Assembly (NCBI GenBank): GCA_007922225.1
Contig: ML679961.1
Coordinates: forward strand, 10,209,882 to 10,273,881
DNA: 64,000 nt
Direction of reading: 5' to 3'
From: Emydura subglobosa
Lineage: Eukaryota; Chordata; Testudines; Chelidae
The notes beneath the pieces were generated by a model, which made no database searches, had not been told where the DNA came from, and was given only the letters and a program-made list of their open reading frames with translations. Position 1 is the first letter of the stretch, and each line of letters begins with the position of its first letter. Positions 22,526 to 33,423 of the stretch are shown here, one piece after another. The translations under genes were made by a program, and so were the position numbers.

Positions 22526-23745
22526 AGAATCATAGAGTTGGAAGGGACCTCAGTAGGTCATCTAGTCCAACCCCCTGCTCACAGCAGGACTAACCTCAGC
22601 TAAATAATCCCAGCGAGTGTTTTGTCAAGCCACAGCTTAAAAACCTCTAAAGATGGAGATTCCACCACCTCTCTAGGTAACCTATTCCAGTGCTTCACCA
22701 CCCTCCTAGTGAAAAACTTCTTCCTAATGTCCAACCTAGATCTCCCCCACTGCAATTTGAGACCGTTGCTCCTTGTTCTGTCATCTGCCACCACTGAGAA
22801 CAGCCTAGCTCCATCTTCCCTGGAACCCCCTTTCAGGTAGTTAAAGGCTGCTATCAAATCTCCCCTCATTCTTCTCTTCTGCAGACTAAACAAGCCCAGT
22901 TCCCTCAGCCTCTCCTCATAAGTCTTGTGCCCCAGCCCCCTAATCATTTTTGTTGCCCATCGCTGGACTCTCTCCAACTTGTCCACATCCTTTTTGTAGT
23001 GGAGGGCCCAAAACTGGACACAATACTCCAAATGCGGCCTCACCAATGCCGAATAGAGGGGAATAATCACTTTGTGCGATCTGCTGGCAATGCTCCTACT
23101 AATGCAGCCCAATATGCTATTAGCCATCTTGTCAACCAGGGCACACTGCTGACTCATATCCAGCTTCTTATCCACTGTAACCCTCAGGTCCTTTTCTGCA
23201 GAACTGCTGCCTAGCTCATCGGTCCGCAGTCTGTAGCTGCGTATGGGATTCTTCCGTCCAAAATGCAGGACTCTGCACTTGTCCTTGTTGAACCTCATCA
23301 GATTTATTTTGGCCCAATCCTCCAGTTTGTTTAGATCCTCCTGTATCCTATCCCTACCTTCCAGGGTATCTACCACTCCCCCTAGCTTAGTGTCATCTGC
23401 AAACTTGCTGAGGGTGCAATCTACCCCATCCTCTAGATCATTAATGAAGATGTTGAACAAAACCGGCCGCAGCACCGACCCCTGGGGCACTCCGCTTGTG
23501 ACCGGCTGCCAGCTAGACATGGAGCCATTGATCACTATTTGTTGAGCCCTATGCTCTAGCCAGTTCTCTATCCATTTTATAGTCCATTCATCCAACCCAT
23601 ATGTCTTTAACTTGCTGATAAGAATACTGTGAGAGACCGTATCAAAAGCTTTGCTAAAGTCAAGGTATATCACATCCACTGCTTTCCCCAGACAGTAGAC
23701 ACTAGTGGATCGATCAGTGACTGACCTACTGTAGCTTAATAACAA
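22526..23745 (-). mobile_element. CR1 LINE, 5'-truncated, with a 381-codon open frame
   Basis: The minus-strand frame at 22600-23745 is uninterrupted for 381 codons. It holds the reverse-transcriptase core: [15 protein letters not shown], then SGVPQGSVL, then [10 protein letters not shown] with the catalytic ADD, then [18 protein letters not shown]. It ends with the conserved tail [19 protein letters not shown] and a stop. The 3' end (plus-strand start) is AGAATCATAGAGTTGGAAGG, the reverse complement of the CR1 terminal motif. There is no endonuclease domain, since CR1 insertions are usually 5'-truncated. An intact frame suggests a relatively young copy. It inserted into the older LINE at 22525, inside a PELI2 intron, antisense to the gene. 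Confidence 0.95.
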
Positions 23746-24859
23746 GTTGTGCTGCTTGGGCAGTGAGGCTAGCTGACAAGTTATCAGCTGGAAAAGTTAA
23801 AGGTGACTTTGAGGAGTATCTCAGCATTACAATACAGTAGTGTGTGTAGCCCATAACCTGTTTCATGTAGGTGTCCCAAACTACATCCTATAGCTCCCTG
23901 AACAAGAGCTCAGAAAATATTAACACACCATCTAAGCAACAATCTGCAAACTGAAACTTAGTAGAATGATCTTCCAAAAGAAAGGCATTGGGTGACAGAA
24001 CTAAATTTTTCAGAGAAATGGTAATGAAATCCAGAACATTTCACCTCTAAGTTGGTAGTTCAAATCCAGTCTAGGTACAGAGTGACTGTCCTCTGATTGC
24101 AATGTCAAATGACTTACCCTTTAGGAGCTAAGTTGACTAGTAAGTGTCCATGTGGCCAAAATCACCACAATTGGTACTGATTAGCATATTTTTGATAATC
24201 TCAAAGGCCAAAGATTTGAATGGGCATGGAGACTGGAACAGCTTTCTCTCATGAAGATAATTCCTGGCACAGTGATAAGGAAAGTATACTGCTGTTTTTA
24301 ATTCTCATAGCCCTGTGTGAATTTAGTACCACTAGCAAATGCTAAATTCACTTCTTAAAACGTGGAGAGATTTTTTTAGATGGCTTGACTGCATTTAATA
24401 TGTGGAATTATGTTACCCAGAAGTAATTCTACTCAAGTCTTTTTACAAAGAGACTGGAATATCAAATATAGGTTTAGTACAAATATTTGTTTTATCAATG
24501 CAGATTTATAAATCTCAGGATTATCTTTAGCCTATGCCACTTTTAAAAAAAATATTTCATCTCATTTCAGAAATGTCTAAGCCTGATAGGCACAAGAAAT
24601 AAAAGTTTCAAGCCTATAGGTATTAATGCTAATGTCTAAAATAATTGAGATTCCCTATTGCCAGTTGGTCTGATATGGCTATGCCGAAAACCAAGAGTTA
24701 ACACTTGGATTGATGTCATGCTTTCAGGGCCAACAGGATCATTTTAAAAAATAAATAAATAAAATGTGTTAAAAACTCGAATAGCAATCCAGAGTTAGAG
24801 ATTCCAGAGCTGGAAGAAATGCAGTAAGAAACACTTGTAGTAAGCAAACAATTTATATG
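23746..24859. other. PELI2 intron, nothing recognised
   Basis: No exon or clear transposon recognised. The older LINE interrupted at 22525 does not obviously resume here. Confidence 0.5.
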
Positions 24860-25246
24860 CAGCAGAATCTCCGCGTGACGCACACCTTGGGAATGGAGGT
24901 TGTTCGTAACTCTGAAATGTTTGTAACTCTGAACAAAATGTTATGGTTGTTCTTTCAAAAATGTACAGCTGAACATTGACTTAATACAGCTTTGACACTT
25001 TACTATGCAGAAGAAAAATGTTGCTTTTAACCATCCTAATTTAAATGAAAGAAGCACAGAATCTGTTTCCTTACCTTATTAACTCTCTTATTTAAACTTT
25101 CCCTTTATGTTTAGTAGTTTATTTTTAAAACAGTACTGTACTATATTTGCTTTTTTTGTCTGTGCCGCTGCCAGATTGTGTATTTCCTGTTCCAAATAAG
25201 GTGTGTGGGTCATAACTCCAGTGTTCATAACTGTGAGGTGCTGCTG
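24860..25246 (-). mobile_element. Tigger/pogo-like miniature element, reverse copy
   Basis: Begins CAGCAGAATCTCCGCGTGAC and continues with GTTGTTCGTAACTCTGAAAT and ATGTTATGGTTGTTCTTTCA, which are the reverse complement of the copy at 15310-15631. It ends with CATAACTGTGAGGTGCTGCTG. The frame at 25088-25336 is a by-product. Confidence 0.6.
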
Positions 25247-26644
25247 AAGTAGTATCTGATGTCCTTTTAAGAGGATGTATAAGTGTGTTACGTTGTATAG
25301 CATTTGACTGATCTCTGAATCACTGTGCAAAATCACAGGTTAGAGTGTCATGACTACAGTACTAATGTGCCATTGGTAAGAAAAGGCACAGTCTAAGGTA
25401 ACTAAAATGTGCTAAATATGCTAAAAGTCTGATGGGATATCTGTCAAAGGCTGCAACCAAATCAGGACCAAGTTCTATGCAGATTACTGAGACTATGTTG
25501 AATTTTTTCATACTAAAGCAAAATAAAACTAGTTATCTTCAGCATGACTGAGGTGTTCTTCTCATTGTTACGATTTGAATTAAGGTGGAACAGATTTTGA
25601 AACACAGAACAGTTAGGGATTCCCTAACACATCTTTACTATTAGAGGCAATCTGTATGAACAAACCTCTGAAGCCCACTGTATATTCTGGCCAGTGTGTA
25701 AGTGATGCCTCAATGTCAATAAGTAAAACCATATCAACCTGCCACAGAATCACATAACCACACAAGTAAACAGTGCTGTGTGTGTGACACTTTTGAAGTC
25801 AGGCAGCAATTTGACCACTCCTGGGGCAGAGGAGCTGTTGTTACTTGCAACACTGGTACTTTAACAGGAATTCCATAGGGAGGGAAATAGAAATTCATTG
25901 GAAATAAATTACAAGGGAGCAACAGTTAATGGAGCATTCTATATTTGTATTTTGACTCTCTTTTTAAGTGATACAAACCACTTTGTCTGCTTTGTGCATT
26001 CTACTAAAAATTTTACATTCTGTGAAAAGTTGAAGTGAATAGTTTTGATTAGACTGATTAGTACTTTCATTATTTCTATGTGGTTTTGCTTTAGCAAATG
26101 TATTCACTTCTAAAAGCAATCCAGAACTGGTGGTGTGGGAGGAAATCTTCATTTGCTTTTATATTTTATATGACGAAATGTCAGGTACAGCATGTATTTG
26201 TGGGTTTGCTATATAGTTTGTTTGTTCTCCAAATAGTGAGTAAGCAGGGTTTTAAAAAAATCAGATTGCTTTTTGTATCATTGCTACAGGTTCATTTGAT
26301 AGGGTGATAGGCTTCAGATATTTGCTTAATTCTTTAAAAGCTTTTCTTCTCTATCTTTTCTTCTCTATCTGTACAGACAGAGTGGATTTATAGGGGGTGT
26401 TTTAGAGATTGACTCTGGTTTACCTGCAGAGATGTTTATGCACATGATGGAGCCATATAAAGTGCAAGTAAACTACACAGATTGTAACCTCCTCACTAAA
26501 CTTTTTCAAGATCTTCATTGAGAAATTATTAGCTTACATATAAATAAAGATTCTTGGCATTAAAATTCATTGGCATACTGAATATTTATCATTTTATTTT
26601 GGTTAGCAGCAAGTCCCAAGGCATCTGTTCAGAAGTATTTCAGG
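25247..26644. other. PELI2 intron, nothing recognised
   Basis: No exon or clear transposon body. Short frames (25734-25922, 25964-26152, 26098-26307) show no domain. Confidence 0.5.
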
Positions 26645-26937
26645 CCTGGCTTACGCTGCCAGCAGATTTCGGCGGCAGTCATCGGGAGATACACAAGCCA
26701 CGTAGAATAGCTTGCGTATCTCCTGTCGATTTACTAACTTCTGCTTACCGCACCATCCCCACTGCACTGCGCCGATGGGAAATACCCCCCCAGCGTTACT
26801 CTTCTTGCGGGAGTGGATTAACGGCGTCGACTTACGGGATCGATTGAGCGGGTCTCCACTGCCACTCAATCAATCCTGCTGAATCGATCCTCCACTGCCG
26901 ACAATGCCGCTGGCAGTGTAGACATACTCTCAATTTC
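26645..26937. mobile_element. Miniature element of the GTCTACAC family, opposite orientation
   Basis: Ends are CCTGGCTTACGCTGCC on the left and GGCAGTGTAGACATACTCT on the right. The hairpin GGGAGATACACAAGC (about 26684-26698) with GCTTGCGTATCTCC (26710-26723) is near the left end, and GATTGAGCGGGTCT lies near the right. This is the reverse of the order in the copies at 16690 and 39436. Confidence 0.7.
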
Positions 26938-27856
26938 TTTTTGGTTTCTAAACTGTACTGCCTGATTACAGTCCAGAATGGTGTAACAACCTAACTTGAA
27001 TATAGAAGCACTGGTACCAACTCAATATTGTGTCTGCACCTTTGTTAGGTAGCCAGATCCCTTTCTCCATTTTATAATTTGCAACTCTAAATGCACAGTT
27101 GTTCCTTGTTTTAGAATTAAGTTTTATAGATGTAGGGGGAAAGGATTAAATGCTTAGGGCTTTTTGAGAGATTCTTTCCTAATCTCAGTTGTTTTATTTT
27201 TCTTGAAGAGTAAGTGCTTAATACAAAAAAGACTTATTTAAAATGTCCTATATAAATACATGTGTGACTCAAGCACATCTGGCCAAATGAGTATCCTGTC
27301 CTGAGAATCTTGTGTGCAAGAGCTACCAAATGTCATGATGGCTAAAATATGAATGAGAGACTCATTTTTTGTTAGGATATATTTTTTAAAATACTGTTTT
27401 GGTCTAAAACATGTTTTAATTTCATGGCAATTTTAAGACTGTATGTAGATAGTTTTTTAACTTTTATTTCTCAGAATGTAGAATTATAGTATTTATTTGC
27501 AGAGAAGGGAGTATGAAGTACAGCAGTAACTAATATTTTCACACTGCTAGCAAAAATCCCTCCCCCTTTAAAAAAAAAAATATATATATATTTTGCTTTA
27601 GATTTGCATTTACATACACAGCCACAGCAGTTTCATTGAATGAAAAGATGCCTTGCTCTGAAAATGGTGAATTTTTGCCTAGGGCAAATATGTGAAAATA
27701 TGACTGAGTCCACAGCAGGAATTTCATCATCCAGACGGTTGGCAGACAGTAGATAATTGATGTGATCAAAATTAACTTTGTTAAGATGGTAGCATTGATG
27801 CGTCTGTGAGGTATGTTTAGAGAATTGTACCTCAAGTGCATTTTGAATTTTTGCAG
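26938..27856. other. PELI2 intron, 3' part
   Basis: AT-rich, with an A-run and TATATA at about 27570-27592. It ends in TTGAATTTTTGCAG, the acceptor for the exon at 27857. No other feature seen. Confidence 0.6.
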
Positions 27857-28054
27857 GTTGGCAGATCAACGGAAAGCCCTATAGACTTTGTAGTAACAGA
27901 TACAATTTCTGGCAGTCAAAACAATGATGAAACTCAGATCACACAAAGCACCATTTCCAGGTTTGCATGCAGGATTGTGTGTGATAGAAATACACCATAT
28001 ACAGCAAGGATTTTTGCAGCAGGATTTGACTCTTCTAAAAACATATTTCTTGGA
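27857..28054 (+). CDS. PELI2: PELI2 coding exon (residues about 104-169)
   Basis: This 198-bp exon encodes 66 residues from VGRSTESPIDFVVTD to DSSKNIFLG. The acceptor TTGCAG ends at 27856 and the donor GTAAGT starts at 28055; both junctions are phase 0. GRSTESPIDFVV and ISRFACRIVCDRN form the FHA core with its conserved Gly-Arg and Ser-Arg positions that contact phosphothreonine. The segment SGSQNNDETQITQS is close to Pellino-2 (SGSQNTDEAQ) rather than Pellino-1 (PGSQSNSDTQ). The exon is followed by an intron of only 797 bp. The frame continues a few codons into the intron before a stop, which is not part of the protein. Confidence 0.97.
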
Positions 28055-28851
28055 GTAAGTACTATTTATAACTGTTATTTACAAGCAAAAATAACCTCTA
28101 TGCCATATGACTGATTTTTTTTTTTTTTTAAAGAACAAGAATTTGCTTTCTTATTACAAGTTATGTATATTGCCATTGACTTTGATGCCTAGGCTTATTA
28201 AAACCTCATTAATTCTGTTTATTTGAAAAATGTATGGGAACATAAAATTTATTACCACTCTGTAAACCCTTCAGAGTGACTTCTACCTATCTTTGCTATC
28301 TGAGTGTAAATTTAGTGGCCACATTTTTGTTGAAAAGACGGCAACAGCTCTTCAGGGTGCAACTTAATGAGTTCTGACTAAGTATTCACCATTGATTAAA
28401 CTTACAATGGGATTGTTTTGCCTATATGAGTGCTAGCTACAAAGGGAAAAGATAACAGCTACAGGCCATGTACAAGCCACAGTAAACACCGAAATTATAT
28501 ATAAACCAGAGTGGTTAATAGCATCTTCATGATTTAAGTGTTAGCCGATATGTTATCTGTAAAACTAACATAGTGATTGCACAAGCATCCTGCCTGTCTC
28601 ACGTGTGACAAGTTGGTTTTTGAGTTAGAAGTAACAATTTTCTCCAAAAATATAAATACTGGTTAAAAATGTGTGCCTACATCTCTTGCTGCTTTGAAAA
28701 TATCACCATCAACCTTAGAATTCACCAACAAAGTGTTTTTTTACCCTTATAAGCACTAACTGCTGGTGAAATACTCTTGAGTGCAATTCCTACTTGAGGC
28801 TTTGAAAGTAAAAGGTTGTCTCCTTTCCCATTGTTATGGTGTTATATCTAG
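28055..28851. other. PELI2 intron (797 bp)
   Basis: GTAAGT donor and ATATCTAG acceptor. A T-run lies at about 28115-28128. No transposon or exon recognised. Confidence 0.8.
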
Positions 28852-29040
28852 GAAAAAGCAGCAAAATGGAAAAATCCTGATGGGCACATGGATGGATTAA
28901 CAACCAATGGCGTTCTGGTCATGCATCCAAAAGGAGGGTTTACCGAAGAGTCCAAACCTGGAGTCTGGCGGGAAATCTCAGTCTGTGGTGATGTATATAC
29001 TCTACGAGAAACCAGATCTGCTCAACAAAGGGGGAAGCTA
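28852..29040 (+). CDS. PELI2: PELI2 coding exon (residues about 170-232)
   Basis: This 189-bp exon encodes 63 residues from EKAAKWKNPDGHMDG to RSAQQRGKL. The acceptor is CTAG ending at 28851 and the donor GTAAGT starts at 29041, both phase 0. It contributes the appendage ('wing') of the Pellino FHA domain and the FHA strands VLVMHPKGGFTEES and WREISVCGDVYTLRE. KNPDGHMDG and GDVYTLRE are Pellino-2-like; Pellino-1 has KTSDGQMDG and GNVFSLRE. No frame-disrupting change is present, so the locus looks functional. Confidence 0.97.
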
Positions 29041-31360
29041 GTAAGTTGAAAGTGCACGGTTATTTAAAACCAAAGTACTACTAACATAGGAAACCCTTCC
29101 TTTTCTGGCACTGAGAACTGTGCTGTTAGAGGTGTGGGGTACATGAAGTACAATATTGTGTCTGAGCATTGCAGCAGGGGGTGAGGGAGAGAACACACAA
29201 CCCCGCTCAAAGATAGGAGCCAGGGAAGGGCCCTCATAGGAGATCTGAGCAGGTTACAGGTCAGTCCTGAGAAGTGAACTCCACCACTTCTCCTACACCT
29301 ACCTAGACACACCCAAAAGGCCTGTCTGCCCTTTGATCTGCCAGTAGCAGGGAGAGGGGGAAAAGCAAGATGCCTATACTATCACCAAGCCTGCGAGTGG
29401 GGGCTTTGCATACCTCAACCTCTGTTCTGCTTTTTTGCTACAATGCTCTCCTGCCTAGCTCTCTCTCCCTCCCTTTTTTCTAAGGAAGGGTGGGGTTTAA
29501 CTGTTCAACCATCCAGCTGTGAGATTCTGAGGACTGGGAGAAGTGTAGGTAATATTTTTCCAGCCTCTCCCATCCATTTCCTCACCCCCCCCACACACAC
29601 ATTTTTTCTTAAAGGGCAACCATTCTTCCCCTCCTCCCCACTCTGACCACACTCCTACTGTGTCTTCCAACTCTGGGACTCAGGAGATTCCCTTTCTGCA
29701 CCTTTTCCCTCCCTTCCCTCCATCCCTGACTGTTATGGATATCTTGGCGAGAGGACTGATGCTCCCTGTCTGGGTCACTTAGGACTGCAAGTCTTAGAAG
29801 CAGGAGTCCTTCCCTTCTCAGTACGTATTCGCTATGATGGATTAATTTATTTAACTCTAGTTTGGTTTGAAAGTGGTATAAAGAGGGAGAGCACCATATC
29901 CTGAGCTCTAGATGACTTCGCTGTATTCAAATATACAATGACAGTATAGAATTGTACGGTGTTAGCAAAACATCTTATTAGTGCTGCTGAGGAAAAGTGG
30001 CACTAAAATAAATAACCCCTCTCCCGCAGCCAGAACAACTTGCCTTCTTATTTAAATAAAATTACATGGCAAACTGCTTAGTACTGCTATGATCAGTATT
30101 CTTTGATTGTGTTCATTAAAATAAATCCACAGACTTTGCAATGTGTTCAGTCCATAATACCAAGAAACCTTTTCCTTTTGTGTGTGTAAAGGAATTCTCT
30201 AACAGAGATACTCCTTCATTTGATGAGTTTCTGTTCTGATCACTGCACTTTGTACCTGCAGCACTCTCTGTAAATTACCTTTTATCAATAATTATTGTAT
30301 CATTATCTAGGTTTTTATACATTTGGGCTAGATTAAAATGTCCAGTGTGGTCACTCCTCCTGCTAGCCATGCTTATTGAAATGATATGTTTAATATCCAG
30401 GATATTTATTTGATATGGCCGTAATGGATGTTCCACCCATTAACAATGTGTAAAGCTGGTACTGGTTCATTATACACTTGTCACTCCTGAGTAGCATGTG
30501 TGTTCTCCTCTAATGTCACACAGATTTTAATGTGCATTCATCATTTCAAGGGTGGTAGCGACAGCGCAAGTTCCTTATAAGTTTGTGACATTAAAACAAA
30601 TTAGTGAAAGCTGCACTGAAGCTGGGTTCTTTTGTTTAGTTTAATCTCTCAAAATGTTGCATAATCACCTGCTTTCATTCAGAAAAGAAAATGAGATTTT
30701 TTAGACAGTAAATCTTATGCAATAGTTCGTACACAATGCCTGTTTATATGCAAAGAGCCTGATTTTCAGAAGAGCTGAGCCCTTACAGCTTCCATAGACT
30801 TCAATAGGAGTCATAGGTGCTCATCACTTCTGAAAATCGAGGACTAAGAATTAGCTGTCAGTTAATTTATTCTCTAGTATTAAATTTACAAAGGTATTTG
30901 TGAATTTGGCTAGCACTGGTAACTGCAATGTAACATGTCACTTGCCACCCACCGAAAGAAAGCAAAATGCAACAGAAAGCTCTAAAGGAGTGTTACAGCT
31001 AACCACTCAGTATGTTTGAGAATGAAGGGGAGGGAACTCTCCAAGCCTGTCAAGACTGGCTGTAAGTAGAACAGAGACAACCATAGAGAAAACCCATGCT
31101 AGGAAGGTAAGAGAGAGACCCAGGGAAGATCCATACTAGAAGATGAGAGAGAGACATGCTAGGTAGAAGAGAGACCCACACATCAAAGGAGTAGGGAGAG
31201 AAAATAATTTCTGAAGAAGTTGTTCATAAACAGTCTGAGAATTTTACCAGAAAATGGTGGTTGGAAGGGGTATGTATTGAGGAAGATGAATCATTCACAG
31301 AACTAGCTAAGTTGTCTGTAAAAGATGCATCTCAAACTTATGTCTGCATTCTACCTCTAG
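29041..31360. other. PELI2 last intron (2.3 kb)
   Basis: GTAAGT donor and CTACCTCTAG acceptor. Positions 29420-29740 are pyrimidine-rich with CCTCCC runs. Positions 30770-30845 (ATTTTCAGAAGAGCTGAGC, then ATAGACTTCAATAGGAGTCA) resemble a dispersed sauropsid repeat with a palindromic GACTTCAATG-type centre. Positions 31080-31200 are rich in purine AGAGAGA-type repeats. No extra exon recognised. Confidence 0.6.
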
Positions 31361-31927
31361 GTAGAAAATGAGACCAACGTCCTACAAGATGGCTCTCTCG
31401 TTGACTTATGTGGAGCCACCCTTCTGTGGAGAACAGCAGATGGTCTGTTTCACACACCAACTCAGAAACACATTGAAGCTTTGCGACAGGAGATAAATGC
31501 CGCTAGGCCACAGTGTCCTGTTGGGCTGAACACTTTAGCATTTCCCAGCATCAACCGTAAAGATGTGGTAGAAGAGAAACAGCCTTGGGCTTACCTTAGC
31601 TGTGGTCATGTCCATGGCTATCACAATTGGGGACATCGTAGTGACACAGAAGCCAATGAGCGCGAGTGTCCTATGTGCAGAACCGTTGGTCCCTATGTGC
31701 CTCTTTGGCTTGGTTGTGAAGCAGGGTTTTATGTGGATGCTGGTCCTCCAACTTATGCTTTCACCCCTTGTGGACATGTGTGCTCTGAGAAATCTGCAAA
31801 ATACTGGTCTCAAATCCCACTGCCTCATGGTACTCATGCATTTCATGCTGCCTGCCCTTTTTGTGCAACACAGCTGTCTGGGGAACACAACTGCATCAAA
31901 CTTATTTTTCAGGGTCCAATTGACTGA
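31361..31927 (+). CDS. PELI2: PELI2 last coding exon (residues about 233-420), RING-like domain
   Basis: This exon encodes 188 residues and a TGA stop, from VENETNVLQDGSL to IKLIFQGPID. It completes the FHA domain (DLCGATLLWRTADGLF) and carries the C-terminal RING-like ubiquitin-ligase domain: CGHVHGYHNWG at about residue 313, CPMC at about 335, CGHVC at about 369 and CPFC at about 397, giving the cysteine/histidine zinc ligands of the family. Pellino-2 is a cytosolic E3 ligase in Toll-like and IL-1 receptor signalling, binding and ubiquitinating IRAK1 and related targets. Total coding sequence in view is 351 codons; with the usual 69 upstream codons this gives 420, the common vertebrate length. 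Adjacent frames at 31535-31948 (minus) and 31602-32081 (plus) are shadows. Confidence 0.98.
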   Translation, partial: VENETNVLQDGSLVDLCGATLLWRTADGLFHTPTQKHIEALRQEINAARPQCPVGLNTLAFPSINRKDVVEEKQPWAYLSCGHVHGYHNWGHRSDTEANERECPMCRTVGPYVPLWLGCEAGFYVDAGPPTYAFTPCGHVCSEKSAKYWSQIPLPHGTHAFHAACPFCATQLSGEHNCIKLIFQGPID

Positions 31928-33415
31928 TGTCATTTTACAAATGACCACAATAACATTTTCTTTAACAATTTACTGTGAAGATTTTGCCACTAACTCTAGA
32001 TTTTACCTTTTTTATAATAATGTTATTAAAGAGGAGGTGGGGGTGAGGGATCTGATGCGGGATGAAATGGGGATACATTGATACCTGGAACTTGACAGAT
32101 ATCAGTGGTGTTGCATGCTCATCAGCGGCATATTCATGAAGTCTTCTTGGTCAAATTGTAGTATGTTTGTAATAATCTTTTTATTAGTACCCTTAATCAG
32201 AGAAAAAAAAAAAAAGATGTCTTAATGATTATTTTTAATCTTGGATTTTTTAATGGAAATTTTTTTCTTCTAAACTTTGACAAGCCTTTAAAACCTATTT
32301 TTTCAAATCTAGAAGGAACATACAGAATGTAATTTGTCTTTAATTTGCAATGCAATTAACTTGAATAGTTTCTCAAAGAGCTAATATGGAATGTGTGGGC
32401 AAAATAGGTGAATGTTAACTAGACACAACTGTCGATTTGGATCATACGTGAAAGGTGAGCTGCATAAATTGTAGCATATAAATGCTGTTAAATGATCTGT
32501 TATGATATAATGCCGTTGGCCAAAAAGGCATCAAGGATTACTTGAAACTGGGGAATTCCTGTTTGCTTTGATTTCCTTTCGGTGTAGTGGATAACCAGTG
32601 TTCATGATATATAGTATATGGTTGATCTTTTTTTAACTCGCATTTCGTGAAATTGAATTACTTTTACACATGTAAAGTTGTTTATACCTTTTTAAAGAGA
32701 GAATTTCTGTATATTTGTAGCCCTGCCTTTGCTTTCTTTCTGCTTAATGTAGCTTGCCCTCGCTGCTCACCTTGCATGCCTGGAACTACTGGGTTAATTA
32801 AGATGTAGCAACCTTTTAACAATTGCATTAATGAAGGGGTAGCACTGCAGCAATAGAAGAATAAGCTACTAGGTTTTTTTTAAACTCACTTACATGATAT
32901 TAGCCAAAATGCGGTGAGGAGAGCATCCTTCCAAACAACTGTAGTTTTTGTTTACTTACTGCCATCTTTAACCTTTTCTTGACGCTTGAGAAGTGCTGGA
33001 ATCTATTTTTTTTAATGTTTGCAAATCAAACAGAATTCAAATGTAATCATTAAATACACATAACAGAGTGTATTGTTCATCTTCAGTAGATAATCTGAAA
33101 TCCCTGGTTTTTAAGAGAACAAATGTGTGTTTACCAGGGAAATAATTAAATCAGAATTTCATATGAGATCTACCATCCCACTCTGCCAGCTTTATTTGGT
33201 TGAGAATAATAATAATTCTTGATCCTTGCTCTCTGAACTCTACTTATCTGAGGTATCAATCTAGTCAGGTTGAAAGACTTTGGGAGAAAATCATCAAAAG
33301 GTGAAACAGATTATTCAAAACTCAGTTCTGTTAAAGTGATTACTATATCACTTGAAATTTGCTATATTTGTGCCCTTTGTATAAATATATAATTTATATG
33401 ATTTTAATATATTGT

Positions 33416-33423
33416 GTATATAC
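33416..33423 (+). promoter_or_regulatory. Pumilio-type site TGTATATA
   Basis: Matches the TGTANATA consensus of PUF proteins. It would act in mRNA only if the 3' UTR extends past it. A second site is at 35950-35957. Confidence 0.35.

Noticed and set aside
31535..32081. Overlapping frames on both strands across the PELI2 last exon (137 and 159 codons)
   Set aside because: Shadows of the genuine coding frame, which ends at 31927 with the Pellino C-terminus.
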